Below, one piece after another: positions 14,279 through 21,596 of a stretch of DNA of 36,351 nucleotides. Every line of letters begins with the position of its first letter. Positions within the stretch are counted from its first letter, which is position 1. This DNA comes from Candidatus Nomurabacteria bacterium (lineage in GTDB: Bacteria > Patescibacteriota > Minisyncoccia > Phycocordibacterales > UBA9973): contig CALRFQ010000008.1 of assembly GCA_943356675.1 (NCBI GenBank), positions 1 to 36,351 of the forward strand. The letters are read 5' to 3'. Under the pieces are notes generated by a model, which saw only the letters and a list, made by a program, of their open reading frames with translations, was not told where the DNA came from and did no database searches. The translations under genes and the position numbers were made by a program.

Positions 14279-15658
14279 CTATTTCCACTTATTATATTTC
14301 TCTAAAATCTTAGTTAAAATCTGTAAAACTTTCTTTACATCCCCTGCTTTTGTATCGCGTCCTATAGAGAAGCGAATACTTTCGTCTGTGAATTTTGAAC
14401 CACTCACTTTTCTAATTGCATTTATTACATGAGAGCTTTCTTCTTCATCCGTCTTGCATGCGCTCTTGTTCGACACCGCCACACCGTTTGCATCAAGTTC
14501 AATTACTAGTAGTTCATTTGAAATTCCTGCAACAGAAATATTTACATTATTTGGAATTCTGTTTTCTAAGTCTCCATTGATTTCAATCTTGTAGCCAGTT
14601 TTATTTTCAACATCCTTAATCCCTGTGAAAAATTCTTGTTGAAGCTTTCTTAATCTTTCGGACTCTTTCTCTTTAATTTTGTTTGTCTTCGCAAGTGCTA
14701 GAGCCATGCCTACTGCGCCGGCTACATTCTCTGTGCCAGCACGCAAGTGAAATTCTTGCCCTCCGCCATTTATAACAGGAACAAGCTCCACACTTCTTCT
14801 CTTATATAAAACTCCCATACCTTTCGGTCCGTAAATCTTCGCACCGTTAAAAGATAGTAAATCCACACCTAGTGCATCCATATTCCCAGTCTCCAAATAA
14901 TTCATTGCTTGGCAGGCATCTACATGAAAAAACGGAAAAAATGAATTCCCCGCTTTCGCGGCCTCACCCCCTGCCCCCTCTCCATTTACTTCGTGAATAG
15001 CGAGGGGAGAAATTCGAGATGCAATTGATTGCATTTTTCCCCTCTCTAAATTTGAAAAATTTGGGGAGGGGTTAGGGGTGGGGCGTGATTGTTTCCCAAT
15101 TTTTCTTGCACCTCTTACAACTTTCGCAATTTCTTTTATTGGCTGAATTGTTCCGATTTCATTATTCGCATACATTACGGAAACAAGCACTGTATTTTCT
15201 TTTATCGCTTCTTTGATATTTTTCTGATCTACAATTCCATTTGCTTCTACTCCGACATAAGTCACTTCCGCTCTGCCAGTTCTTTCTAACATCTTGCAAG
15301 TTTCTATCACCGCGGAGTGCTCAATATTCGTCGTTACGATATGTGGAATATTCGGAAGTCCGACTTCCGAATATTTATTTGCTATAAAATTTATAGTGCC
15401 TTCTATAGCAAGTGCGTCGCTTTCTGAACCTGAAGCTGTGAAAATAATTTCATCTGCATGCGCAAAAAGCTCCTTTGCAATATCCTTCCTTGCGTTCTCA
15501 AGAATTCTCCTTGCTTCCACACTTTGCTTGTGTAGCCCGCTCGGATTGGTATAATGCTCTAGGTTCACCTCCTCCATAGCCTTTAATACCCCCTTATCCA
15601 CCGGAGTTGCAGATGCATTATCCATATATATTAGGTTTTTCGGGAAGCCCAATTTCAT
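14279..15658 (-). CDS. Cysteine desulfurase (NifS/IscS family) with an in-frame repeat insertion
   Basis: A PLP enzyme taking sulfur from cysteine for Fe-S clusters or tRNA thiolation. It has 459 residues from the ATG at 15658; an in-frame ATG at 15697 lies upstream of the promoter. Seen are YMDNASATPVD (start), SGSESDALAIEG, MYANNEIGTIQPIKEIAKVV, HVDACQAMNY, PLP lysine K274 in FNGAKIYGPKG (the usual His before Lys is Ala), AGTENVAGAVGMA, and catalytic C401 in SNKSACKTDEE. Residues 191-240 have no counterpart in the family; they are encoded by a GC-rich palindromic repeat (14939-15088) inserted without breaking the frame. Removing them gives about 409 residues, near normal length. TGC-TATAGT is exactly six bases before ATG. 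Confidence 0.9.
   Translation of the reverse strand: MKLGFPKNLIYMDNASATPVDKGVLKAMEEVNLEHYTNPSGLHKQSVEARRILENARKDIAKELFAHADEIIFTASGSESDALAIEGTINFIANKYSEVGLPNIPHIVTTNIEHSAVIETCKMLERTGRAEVTYVGVEANGIVDQKNIKEAIKENTVLVSVMYANNEIGTIQPIKEIAKVVRGARKIGKQSRPTPNPSPNFSNLERGKMQSIASRISPLAIHEVNGEGAGGEAAKAGNSFFPFFHVDACQAMNYLETGNMDALGVDLLSFNGAKIYGPKGMGVLYKRRSVELVPVINGGGQEFHLRAGTENVAGAVGMALALAKTNKIKEKESERLRKLQQEFFTGIKDVENKTGYKIEINGDLENRIPNNVNISVAGISNELLVIELDANGVAVSNKSACKTDEEESSHVINAIRKVSGSKFTDESIRFSIGRDTKAGDVKKVLQILTKILEKYNKWK
14939..15088 (-). repeat. Palindromic repeat inserted in frame in the cysteine desulfurase
   Basis: Plus-strand ends CCTCACCCCCTGCCCCCTC and GGGGAGGGGTTAGGGGTGGG are imperfect inverted repeats. 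Between them are three hairpins: CCCCTC...GAGGGG with ATTTAC/GTGAAT inside; ATGCAAT-TG-ATTGCAT; and CCCCTC...GAGGGG with AAATTT/AATTT inside. It is read as peptide SRPTPNPSPNFSNLERGK and onward. A related sequence follows fmt at 36289. Confidence 0.75.
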
Positions 15659-15664
15659 AAGAAC

Positions 15665-15673
15665 ACTATAGCA
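15665..15673 (-). promoter_or_regulatory. Extended -10 promoter of the cysteine desulfurase
   Basis: Minus-strand TGC-TATAGT, six bases (GTTCTT) before the ATG at 15658. This supports the shorter start. Confidence 0.6.
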
Positions 15674-15728
15674 TAAACTGCAACAACATTTTAGCAAAGA
15701 CCGTCCTTCCTAAAGTTTTTTAAAAAAA

Positions 15729-16694
15729 TTAATTTTTTACAACAATATCTCGATAGTCAATCCATTTTCGCCACGAATTGAAACCATCATAAATACCATC
15801 ATCACCTTCTAATTTTTCTAGGTTTGGATCGTATGTTTTTTCTTTGTAGGATTCACCATCGATTTTTAAATTAAACCAACTTCCAAAACGCTTTAGTAAA
15901 AATGGGTTATCATTTTCTTGCAAACTTTGATCAGGAGTATTGTCAGATGGATTTCTAAAAATCTTAAATGTGTGTCCTTGATACTCAAAGGTAACAGTCG
16001 GGAATAATTCTTCATTAAAAACTCGATCACGATTTAGAGTAGCATCTTCTGTAAGTATCTGTTTTTCTAAGGGGAAAATATAACCAATTGAAGATTCGTC
16101 TTGATATAAAGTATTACCTGTATTGATTTCACGATCTTTAAGTTGCTGAATAAGTTCTGGGTCTGCTTCACCACGCCTTTGAGTTTTAATATATTTTTTA
16201 TGAATTTCAGTAAGTAATTCCAATGTTGGTTCATCTGCAAAATCTTTATATAACTCCCCTTGGTATTCATTTGTGCGCATACGAGTTACAGGATTTTTAG
16301 TTTCCTTAACAAATACAAAATGAGCAAGAGACGTAGGGAAAAATACTGATCCATTCTTTTCTATCTTGTCCCAATCTGGCTCATTTAGTAAAATTGATTT
16401 TTTCCCAATTAATTTCATAACACCCTCTTTATTTAAAGGAGGAGAAATTAGTGTACTATCAGATAAAGCTAAAAGAGCTTCTTTTAAATTATTTTTGTCC
16501 CCAAGAACCATTTTTGCCTCGGGTGCAAAATCAACAATAGCATTTTTAAAATCCAAATTTTCTATTTTTGTAACATCAAGGTTTCTAACTAATTCCCTCA
16601 TTGTTTCAGGAGTTAATTTTTTTTCTGGAGTACCTCCTCCTGTGTCGTCAGGATTAGGACTTCTTTGCAGACTTTCCAATGCGTTGAATTTCAT
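15729..16694 (-). CDS. Uncharacterised soluble protein
   Basis: 321 residues from the ATG at 16694; a further in-frame ATG at 16724 would add ten residues of poor composition. No signal peptide, TM helix or known catalytic motif is visible. The N-terminus is low complexity (SPNPDDTGGGTPEKK). The middle is acidic and rich in leucine and lysine. The C-terminal part has aromatic-rich beta-like stretches (FPTVTFEYQGHTFKIF, RFGSWFNLKIDGESY). Composition matches its neighbours. It stands alone between the cysteine desulfurase and the divergent DUF4446 gene. I do not recognise a family. Confidence 0.6.
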   Translation of the reverse strand: MKFNALESLQRSPNPDDTGGGTPEKKLTPETMRELVRNLDVTKIENLDFKNAIVDFAPEAKMVLGDKNNLKEALLALSDSTLISPPLNKEGVMKLIGKKSILLNEPDWDKIEKNGSVFFPTSLAHFVFVKETKNPVTRMRTNEYQGELYKDFADEPTLELLTEIHKKYIKTQRRGEADPELIQQLKDREINTGNTLYQDESSIGYIFPLEKQILTEDATLNRDRVFNEELFPTVTFEYQGHTFKIFRNPSDNTPDQSLQENDNPFLLKRFGSWFNLKIDGESYKEKTYDPNLEKLEGDDGIYDGFNSWRKWIDYRDIVVKN

Positions 16695-16755
16695 ATTTAA
16701 ATAATACACCACTTGGCAATACAAGTCTAATATTGTAAAAAACGCTTAAGTAGTA

Positions 16756-16761
16756 TATACT
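16756..16761 (+). promoter_or_regulatory. -10 box of the DUF4446-infB-rbfA operon
   Basis: TATACT, nine bases before the ATG at 16771. Confidence 0.45.
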
Positions 16762-16770
16762 CTACCCTAT

Positions 16771-17217
16771 ATGAGTACTGAATTTATTGCTATTTTAATA
16801 CTTTCTGCAATTATTCTAATCCTGCTTGTTATGTTCATTCGCCTTGATATGCGCTTTAAGCGCCTTATGATGGGCACAGAGGCGAAAAATCTCGAAGAAG
16901 TGATGAATATCCTAGGTCACCATGTGGAGAAGCTAGAAGTCACCCAAAAGGAAATTAATGCTCATTTACTTAAAGTAGATGGCAGACTTGATAAAAGTAT
17001 CAGAAGTATAGTCACTTCCCGTTTCAACCCATTCCCTGATGCAGGTAGCAACCAAAGCTTCGCTATCGCACTATTAAACGATGAAGGAAATGGTGTAGTA
17101 CTTTCAAGTTTGTACGCACGCGACAGAATGAGTATCTTCGCAAAACCAATTGTAAAAAATTCTTCAACTCATGAACTTACAGAAGAAGAGGAAGAAGTTT
17201 TAAAGAAGGCAAAATAA
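16771..17217 (+). CDS. DUF4446 family membrane protein
   Basis: 148 residues: an N-terminal TM helix (about 5-24), a predicted coiled coil (35-80), then the DUF4446 signature RFNPFPDAGSNQSFAIALLN at about 89-108 followed by GNGVVLSSLYARD and a glutamate-rich tail. The family is widespread in Firmicutes and CPR and has no defined biochemical role. It is the first gene of a plus-strand operon with infB and rbfA, 13 bases upstream of infB. Confidence 0.85.
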   Translation: MSTEFIAILILSAIILILLVMFIRLDMRFKRLMMGTEAKNLEEVMNILGHHVEKLEVTQKEINAHLLKVDGRLDKSIRSIVTSRFNPFPDAGSNQSFAIALLNDEGNGVVLSSLYARDRMSIFAKPIVKNSSTHELTEEEEEVLKKAK

Positions 17218-17230
17218 AAAATTAAATTAT

Positions 17231-18736
17231 ATGGAAAAATCCCCAACACAAACAAATACAATTGTAAGGCCACCTGTAGTGGTCGTTATGGGGCATGTGG
17301 ACCACGGAAAGTCTACCCTACTCGATTACATTCGTAAGACAAATATCGTAGACAAAGAAGCTGGAGGAATCACTCAGAATATTTCTGCATATGAAGTTAT
17401 GCATAAAGACGAAGCAGGGAAAGATAGGAAAATTACTTTCCTAGATACTCCAGGTCACGAAGCATTCTCAAAGATGCGTGCTCGTGGTGCTTCTGCTGCC
17501 GACATTGCTATCCTCGTAGTATCTGCAGAGGATTCTGTAAAAGCGCAAACTATCGAAGCTTGGAATACTATCATAGAAGCAAAGGTGCCATACATCGTGG
17601 CTATAAATAAAATCGACAAGCCAAATGCAAACTTAGAAAAGACTAAAATGGATCTCCTTGAGAAAGGAATTTATTTGGAGGGTCTAGGTGGAGACATACC
17701 TTTCGTACCTATCTCTGCAAAAGCTGGAACTGGTGTGGACGAATTACTCTCTATGATTCTTCTCGTTGCAGACCTCAATACATTTACAGGTAACGCGAAG
17801 ATAAATGCTACAGGAGTGATCATTGAGGCCAATCGTGACCCAAAGCGCGGAATATCTGCAACTGGCGTGATAAAAGATGGCACAATCAAGAGCGGAATGT
17901 ATGTAGTCGCAGGTGATGCTATAACTACAACTCGCATAATGGAGAACTTTCTTGGTAAGCCTGAGAAGCAAATGACTTTTTCATCCCCTATTCGTTTCGT
18001 CGGATTCGACAGCATGCCACCAGTAGGCGGAGTGTTCACAGCTTTTGATACAAAGAAAGAAGCAGAAGCTTTCCAGCTTGAAAATAAAAATATTGTGAAG
18101 AAAGTTTCAAAAGTTGATAGTAATTTCGCTGGCAAAACAATTCCAATAGTGATAAAGACAGATGTATCTGGATCATACGAAGCTCTAGAGAAAGAAATCG
18201 AGAAGATCAATACTCCTGAAATTTCTTTCCATATAATTTCTTCTGGTGTAGGAGCTATCGGTGACTACGATTTGAAAGCTGCAAACATCGATCCTGAGTC
18301 TATCGTGCTAGGCTTCAATGTAAAGCTCGAGCCAAATGCTCGCGACCTAAATGAAAGCCTTCATGTAAACATCCAGCAATTCGATATCATTTATAAACTT
18401 ATAGACTACTTAAAGGAAATCCACGAAGCACGAAGACCACGTCTTGAGATTACAGAAGTATCTGGATCTGCAAAGATTCTCAAAATTTTCAACGGCACAA
18501 AAGACAAGCAAATCGTTGGAGGTAAAATCCTAACTGGCAAAGTTTCCGTAGGCAACACTATCCGTGTAATGCGCCGAGATTTCGAAATCGGCCGTGGTAA
18601 GATTGTGGGACTTGAACAGAGTAAAATAAAGGCCACATTCGTAGAAGAAGGCACAGAGTGCGGAATACTTATTGAAACGAAAGTCGACATTGCACCAAGC
18701 GATGTGATAGAAGCATTTACTATAACTATTAAATAA
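17231..18736 (+). CDS. infB: Translation initiation factor IF-2, compact form
   Basis: The GTPase that places initiator tRNA in the P site. Residues 21-28 GHVDHGKS (G1), then FLDTPGHEAF (G3), NKID (G4) and SAKAG (G5) give a complete G domain. Domain II, domain III (about 290-385) and the C-terminal C2 fMet-tRNA-binding domain (SGSAKILKIFNGTK, GGKILTGKV) follow. The protein starts only about 20 residues before the G domain, so the long N-terminal region of the E. coli protein (about 890 residues in all) is missing. The gene is followed seven bases later by rbfA. Fmt, Def and HisS, also needed for initiation, are encoded near the window end. Confidence 0.96.
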   Translation: MEKSPTQTNTIVRPPVVVVMGHVDHGKSTLLDYIRKTNIVDKEAGGITQNISAYEVMHKDEAGKDRKITFLDTPGHEAFSKMRARGASAADIAILVVSAEDSVKAQTIEAWNTIIEAKVPYIVAINKIDKPNANLEKTKMDLLEKGIYLEGLGGDIPFVPISAKAGTGVDELLSMILLVADLNTFTGNAKINATGVIIEANRDPKRGISATGVIKDGTIKSGMYVVAGDAITTTRIMENFLGKPEKQMTFSSPIRFVGFDSMPPVGGVFTAFDTKKEAEAFQLENKNIVKKVSKVDSNFAGKTIPIVIKTDVSGSYEALEKEIEKINTPEISFHIISSGVGAIGDYDLKAANIDPESIVLGFNVKLEPNARDLNESLHVNIQQFDIIYKLIDYLKEIHEARRPRLEITEVSGSAKILKIFNGTKDKQIVGGKILTGKVSVGNTIRVMRRDFEIGRGKIVGLEQSKIKATFVEEGTECGILIETKVDIAPSDVIEAFTITIK

Positions 18737-18743
18737 TTATTTT

Positions 18744-19070
18744 ATGACAGAATTTAGAGACGAAAAAATAACAAATCACATCCGTGAGCTCGCAGCAACC
18801 TTCATTGAGAAAGAAGGTGGTAACACTTCACTTATCACTGTCACACGCGTGTTGCTCGCTCCTGGAGGCAAACATGCGAAGATAATGATCAGTGTGCTAC
18901 CTCGCACTAAAGAGAAGGCAGCTTTCGGCTTTGTAAAAAGAAATTTGGGAGAAATGCGCACATTCGTGAAGAGCCGTCTCAACATAAACCCTATTCCCTT
19001 TCTTGATGTGGAGATAGATGAGGGTGAGAAGAATCGCCAGAAAATTGACGAGCTTCTCCAAAACGGTTAG
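18744..19070 (+). CDS. rbfA: Ribosome-binding factor A
   Basis: A 108-residue KH-type protein that binds the 30S subunit during late 16S maturation. Seen are the RDEKITNHIRELAATFI helix, the SLITVTRVLLAPGGKHAKIMISVLP beta strands, and RNLGEMRTFVKSRLNINPIPFLDVEID, which is the conserved end of the fold. Its position directly after infB is the common bacterial arrangement. No Shine-Dalgarno sequence precedes the ATG (AATTATTTTATG). tRNA-Cys begins 14 bases after its stop and may be cut from the same transcript. Confidence 0.92.
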   Translation: MTEFRDEKITNHIRELAATFIEKEGGNTSLITVTRVLLAPGGKHAKIMISVLPRTKEKAAFGFVKRNLGEMRTFVKSRLNINPIPFLDVEIDEGEKNRQKIDELLQNG

Positions 19071-19084
19071 GATAGAAGTTATAA

Positions 19085-19156
19085 GACCTAGTCGCCAAGT
19101 GGTAAGGCAAAGATCTGCAAAATCTTTATACGACGGTTCGATTCCGTCCTAGGTCT
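19085..19156 (+). tRNA. tRNA-Cys (anticodon GCA)
   Basis: 72 nt: acceptor GACCTAG/CTAGGTC, anticodon arm AAGAT-CTGCAAA-ATCTT, T arm GACGG-TTCGATT-CCGTC, and U73, the expected discriminator for CysRS. It lies 14 bases after rbfA with no separate promoter visible. Confidence 0.95.
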
Positions 19157-19162
19157 CAAAAA

Positions 19163-19191
19163 TTGTAAAAAGTGTTGTTTTGTGTTATACT
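19163..19191 (+). promoter_or_regulatory. Promoter of tRNA-Lys
   Basis: TTGTAA, 17-base spacer, TATACT, 23 bases before the tRNA. Confidence 0.65.
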
Positions 19192-19214
19192 TTTTCTGTT
19201 TTTAATTTTGTTTT

Positions 19215-19287
19215 GCCCTTTTAGCTCAGCTGGTAGAGCAGCTCCCTCTTAAGGAGATGGTCGGGGGTTCGATTCCCTCAAGGGGCA
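19215..19287 (+). tRNA. tRNA-Lys (anticodon CTT)
   Basis: 73 nt: acceptor GCCCTTT/AAGGGGC (one G-U), D arm GCTC-AGCTGGTA-GAGC, anticodon loop CTCTTAA (CUU, AAG codons), T arm GGGGG-TTCGATT-CCCTC, A73. The 27-43 pair is a G-A mismatch. CCA is not encoded. Confidence 0.92.
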
Positions 19288-19289
19288 CA

Positions 19290-19312
19290 AAATTTTTGCT
19301 TTGCAAAAATTT
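19290..19312. terminator. AT-rich hairpin after tRNA-Lys
   Basis: AAATTTTTGC-TTT-GCAAAAATTT, a perfect 10-bp stem followed by GTGATTTTT. Plausible weak terminator or 3' processing signal. Confidence 0.45.
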
Positions 19313-19351
19313 GTGATTTTTAAAGGTGAAAGTATTCACGTTTAAAAAGAA

Positions 19352-19421
19352 TCGAAAGACGGAGTGCGACGGCACGAGTCGGGGTCGCGAGCTTTTTCAA
19401 CAGAAAAAGACTTGTGACCGA
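19352..19421 (+). repeat. 70-bp two-hairpin repeat, copy 1 (after tRNA-Lys)
   Basis: Identical to 19706-19775 except for one base. It holds GAC-gga-GTGC-GACG-GCAC-ga-GTC and a long hairpin, GGTCGCGAG-CTTTTTC against GAAAAAG-A-CTTGTGACC. Flanks AATCG/CGATT can close a three-way junction. The tail beyond it, GGGG-CGAGATT-CCCTC (19430-19445), is a seven-base-loop hairpin resembling the T arm of the upstream tRNA-Lys. Confidence 0.75.
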
Positions 19422-19456
19422 TTAACTCAGGGGCGAGATTCCCTCGGTTACAATAT

Positions 19457-19538
19457 GCTGGAGTGGCGGAATTGGTATACGCGCTAGTCTTAGGAACTAG
19501 TCCCGCAAGGGTTAGGAGTTCAAGTCTCCTCTCCAGCA
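19457..19538 (+). tRNA. tRNA-Leu (anticodon TAG)
   Basis: 82 nt class II tRNA: acceptor GCTGGAG/CTCCAGC, anticodon arm CTAGT-CTTAGGA-ACTAG, long variable arm, T arm AGGAG-TTCAAGT-CTCCT, A73. Confidence 0.95.
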
Positions 19539-19553
19539 CAAAATTTCATACAT

Positions 19554-19635
19554 GCCCGAGTGGCGGAACTGGTATACGCGCACGACTTAAAATCGTGTCT
19601 CGAAAGGGATGCGGGTTCGACCCCCGCCTCGGGCA
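19554..19635 (+). tRNA. tRNA-Leu (anticodon TAA)
   Basis: 82 nt class II tRNA, 15 bases after the previous one and probably co-transcribed: acceptor GCCCGAG/CTCGGGC, anticodon arm CACGA-CTTAAAA-TCGTG, long variable arm, T arm GCGGG-TTCGACC-CCCGC, A73. Confidence 0.95.
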
Positions 19636-19640
19636 CAATT

Positions 19641-19668
19641 AAAATAACCCTTTAGGGTTATTTTTTTG
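19641..19668 (+). terminator. Terminator of the tRNA-Leu pair
   Basis: AAAATAACCC-TTTA-GGGTTATTTT followed by further T. Confidence 0.85.
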
Positions 19669-19705
19669 TGATTTTAAAATATAATAGGATTATATTTTAA
19701 AAGGG

Positions 19706-19775
19706 TCGAAAGACGGAGTGCGACGGCACGAGTCGGGGTCGCGAGCTTTTTCAACAGAAAAAAACTTGTGACCGA
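19706..19775 (+). repeat. 70-bp two-hairpin repeat, copy 2 (after tRNA-Leu)
   Basis: 69 of 70 bases match copy 1 at 19352; the one change lies beside the bulge of the long hairpin. The following CGAATCCCCCGCC resembles the 3' end of tRNA-Leu(TAA), CGACCCCCGCC. Next comes GAAAAGTACC with CCTA-GGGCCG-TAGG and a CGAGACTCTCC tail, like the last unit of the tRNA-Tyr array. The rest of the gap to 19848 holds no gene. Confidence 0.75.
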
Positions 19776-19847
19776 ATCCCCCGCCGGAAAAGTACCTAGG
19801 GCCGTAGGGCGAGACTCTCCATCTCATCCCCATTTCCCCCTTATTTA

Positions 19848-19873
19848 TCAAGCTCTTTTAGCTTGACTTTTTT
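19848..19873 (+). terminator. Terminator overlapping the next promoter
   Basis: TCAAGCT-CTTTT-AGCTTGA followed by C and six T. Its 3' arm contributes TTGACT, the -35 of the next promoter. Confidence 0.8.
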
Positions 19874-19891
19874 GTCTATTTGGTGTATAAT
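19863..19891 (+). promoter_or_regulatory. Promoter of the two-gene envelope operon
   Basis: TTGACT, 17-base spacer, TATAAT (19886-19891). A leader of about 35 bases without a Shine-Dalgarno sequence follows before the ATG at 19932. Confidence 0.75.
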
Positions 19892-19931
19892 TATGTCAAA
19901 TTAATACATTAACAATTTAACCCCAACAGTT

Positions 19932-20384
19932 ATGTCAGGAACACCAGCCCCAGCAGAAGATCCTCATGGATCAAAAACCTCCCCCATTATGGTGGGTGGA
20001 ATCATATTATCTGCAATTGCAGTAATATGTTTACTCTTCTTCGTATTTTCGCCATCATCATCAGAAAATGATAGTAGTAGCGGAAATAAACCTTCAAACG
20101 GAAACGTTGGTAATGAGCAACCTGTAAGCAACATAATTCATGTTGAATTTAGTGGCAGTTTTGGAAAAGTATACAATATTCCATCAGGAAGAATTTGTAA
20201 CTATCTAAACGCTACTAAGCCTTACATTATGCGCAACCGCGATGGGAGCTTGTTCCCGTCTAATGGCACTGAAGACATTTCCGACGAAATTGGAATTGTC
20301 TCAGCAAACAAAAGCCAGCAGTTCTGCTCGCAAGATGGCTCCAGTGGGAGCCTAGACATAATTTTAACTAAAAATAACAACTAA
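19932..20384 (+). CDS. Small membrane-anchored protein of unknown function
   Basis: 150 residues. A short proline-rich N-terminus with no cleavable signal precedes one TM helix (about 18-40), a Ser/Asn/Gly-rich linker (42-65), and a roughly 80-residue extracytoplasmic domain with two cysteines (C93 in GRICNYLNA, C132 in SQQFCSQDG) that could form a disulfide. No family recognised. It is preceded by its own consensus promoter and followed after four bases by an SPFH-like gene, so the two probably act together at the membrane. Confidence 0.65.
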   Translation: MSGTPAPAEDPHGSKTSPIMVGGIILSAIAVICLLFFVFSPSSSENDSSSGNKPSNGNVGNEQPVSNIIHVEFSGSFGKVYNIPSGRICNYLNATKPYIMRNRDGSLFPSNGTEDISDEIGIVSANKSQQFCSQDGSSGSLDIILTKNNN

Positions 20385-20388
20385 AATT

Positions 20389-21210
20389 ATGAATAATCTA
20401 TTTGCGAACAAAATCTACAATTACATTGCTACTATAATAGTGTTTATAATTGTATTCTTGTTGATGGAAGGTATTTACCACTTAACTGGGGTATATAGTT
20501 TCCAGAACTACACCTGGAAGAAGATTACACTTCTTTTAATTCTAGTAGGTTCCGGACTTTTTGTCTGGGAATCCTCGAAATTTACAGTTCCACCTATGGG
20601 TAGTGTACAATTACTATTCCTCGGTGAACAAACAGGAATTTGGCTTGAAGAAGGTGATTATTTTATATGGTTTCATGAACTTGGCTTAATTAAGCTTCAA
20701 TTAGATGAGGCTCAAAGTCACGAGATCAATGACATCTATGTAGACACCTTTGAAACACGAGATATTAACGGCAAAATGATTAAATGCAAAATTGATGGTG
20801 ACTGGGTAATAGCAGATCATGATCGATATAAATTAATCAAAGCAACAGATATCAAGCGTAATCTAACTTCAGGGCTTGAAAAAGCCGTAACGACATTTAC
20901 TGGAAGTAAAGAATTTGAGGCTGACCTGCTAGGGAAAAACCATGGTGACGATATTAACGACAACACATTCCGTAATCGTATGAGATCACGATTCGGAATA
21001 GAATTCGAAAATATCGATTGTATTATTATTTCTGGCGACCTTGTTCAAGATAATTTAAATAATTACCGAGACAAATTGACAGATAAATACAAAACTAAAC
21101 ACCCTACAATGTCAGATAAAGAAATTTCTGAACTTGTTGAAGTACAGTTAAAATTAGCAAAAAAAGTAATAAGCAATTCGCCATTGGTGAACCGCTATGA
21201 TGTTACTTAG
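20389..21210 (+). CDS. SPFH/band 7-like membrane protein
   Basis: 273 residues with two N-terminal hydrophobic helices (about 10-32 and 43-60). A region like an SPFH core follows: VPPMGSVQLLFLGEQTGIWLEEGDYFIWFH, then IYVDTFETRDINGKMIKCKIDGDWVIADHDRY, resembling the V-x-P-x-x-x-V...G...EG and T-x-D-G motifs of stomatin/prohibitin proteins. The C-terminal half is helical and charged and ends near LVNRYDVT, without the long coiled coil of flotillins. SPFH proteins scaffold membrane domains. Assignment rests on motif pattern, so moderate confidence. It forms a two-gene operon with the preceding small membrane protein and ends at a bidirectional terminator. Confidence 0.55.
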   Translation: MNNLFANKIYNYIATIIVFIIVFLLMEGIYHLTGVYSFQNYTWKKITLLLILVGSGLFVWESSKFTVPPMGSVQLLFLGEQTGIWLEEGDYFIWFHELGLIKLQLDEAQSHEINDIYVDTFETRDINGKMIKCKIDGDWVIADHDRYKLIKATDIKRNLTSGLEKAVTTFTGSKEFEADLLGKNHGDDINDNTFRNRMRSRFGIEFENIDCIIISGDLVQDNLNNYRDKLTDKYKTKHPTMSDKEISELVEVQLKLAKKVISNSPLVNRYDVT

Positions 21211-21227
21211 TTCTTTTATCTAACAAC

Positions 21228-21263
21228 AAAAAAAACCACATCCGTAAGGGTGTGGCTTTTTTT
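21228..21263. terminator. Bidirectional terminator between the SPFH gene and the pilin operon
   Basis: CCACATCC-GTAA-GGGTGTGG with A and T runs on both sides; serves the convergent operons. Confidence 0.85.
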
Positions 21264-21272
21264 ATACAGAAA

Positions 21273-21590
21273 TTATTTAGTTATGTTGATGCTTCCGTTA
21301 TCTTGAATCTGTACAGAGTTCACTCCGAGAGTGTTCAATACTAAGCGCATTATTCCGAAAACTGCAATCATAATAAATAATCCTATGAGACCCCAAAGCA
21401 TATGGCTCTTCCCTGACTTACGAATCTCTTCATTTGTCGGGTTAAGAACGAATTGCATTACTCCATAAATGAAGTACACAAGAGCTAGAGTAAACACTAG
21501 AGCAATGAGTGGGTTTATCACAACCTTCTCAATACTATTTATGAGCGTACTCATGCTCGCATATGCGACTGGGAAAATCTCAAATTGCAT
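21273..21590 (-). CDS. VirB2-like type IV secretion pilin-family protein (copy 1)
   Basis: 105 residues with two TM helices (about 28-48 and 68-88) joined by a short polar loop, NPTNEEIRKSGKSHMLWGLIG. This N-x-EE-x-x-KGK...GLIGL signature between two helices is the T4SS_pilin type found in tandem sets in CPR genomes. The N-terminus is short and may be uncleaved. It is the last gene of the operon, six bases after copy 2, and ends at a bidirectional terminator. No VirB4-, VirB6- or VirD4-like genes are present in the window. Confidence 0.75.
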   Translation of the reverse strand: MQFEIFPVAYASMSTLINSIEKVVINPLIALVFTLALVYFIYGVMQFVLNPTNEEIRKSGKSHMLWGLIGLFIMIAVFGIMRLVLNTLGVNSVQIQDNGSINITK

Positions 21591-21596
21591 ATATTA

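Noticed and set aside
19215-19287. tRNA-Lys as a pseudogene because of the G-A mismatch at 27-43
   Set aside because: All other helices, loops and its promoter are intact; one mismatch at this position is tolerated.
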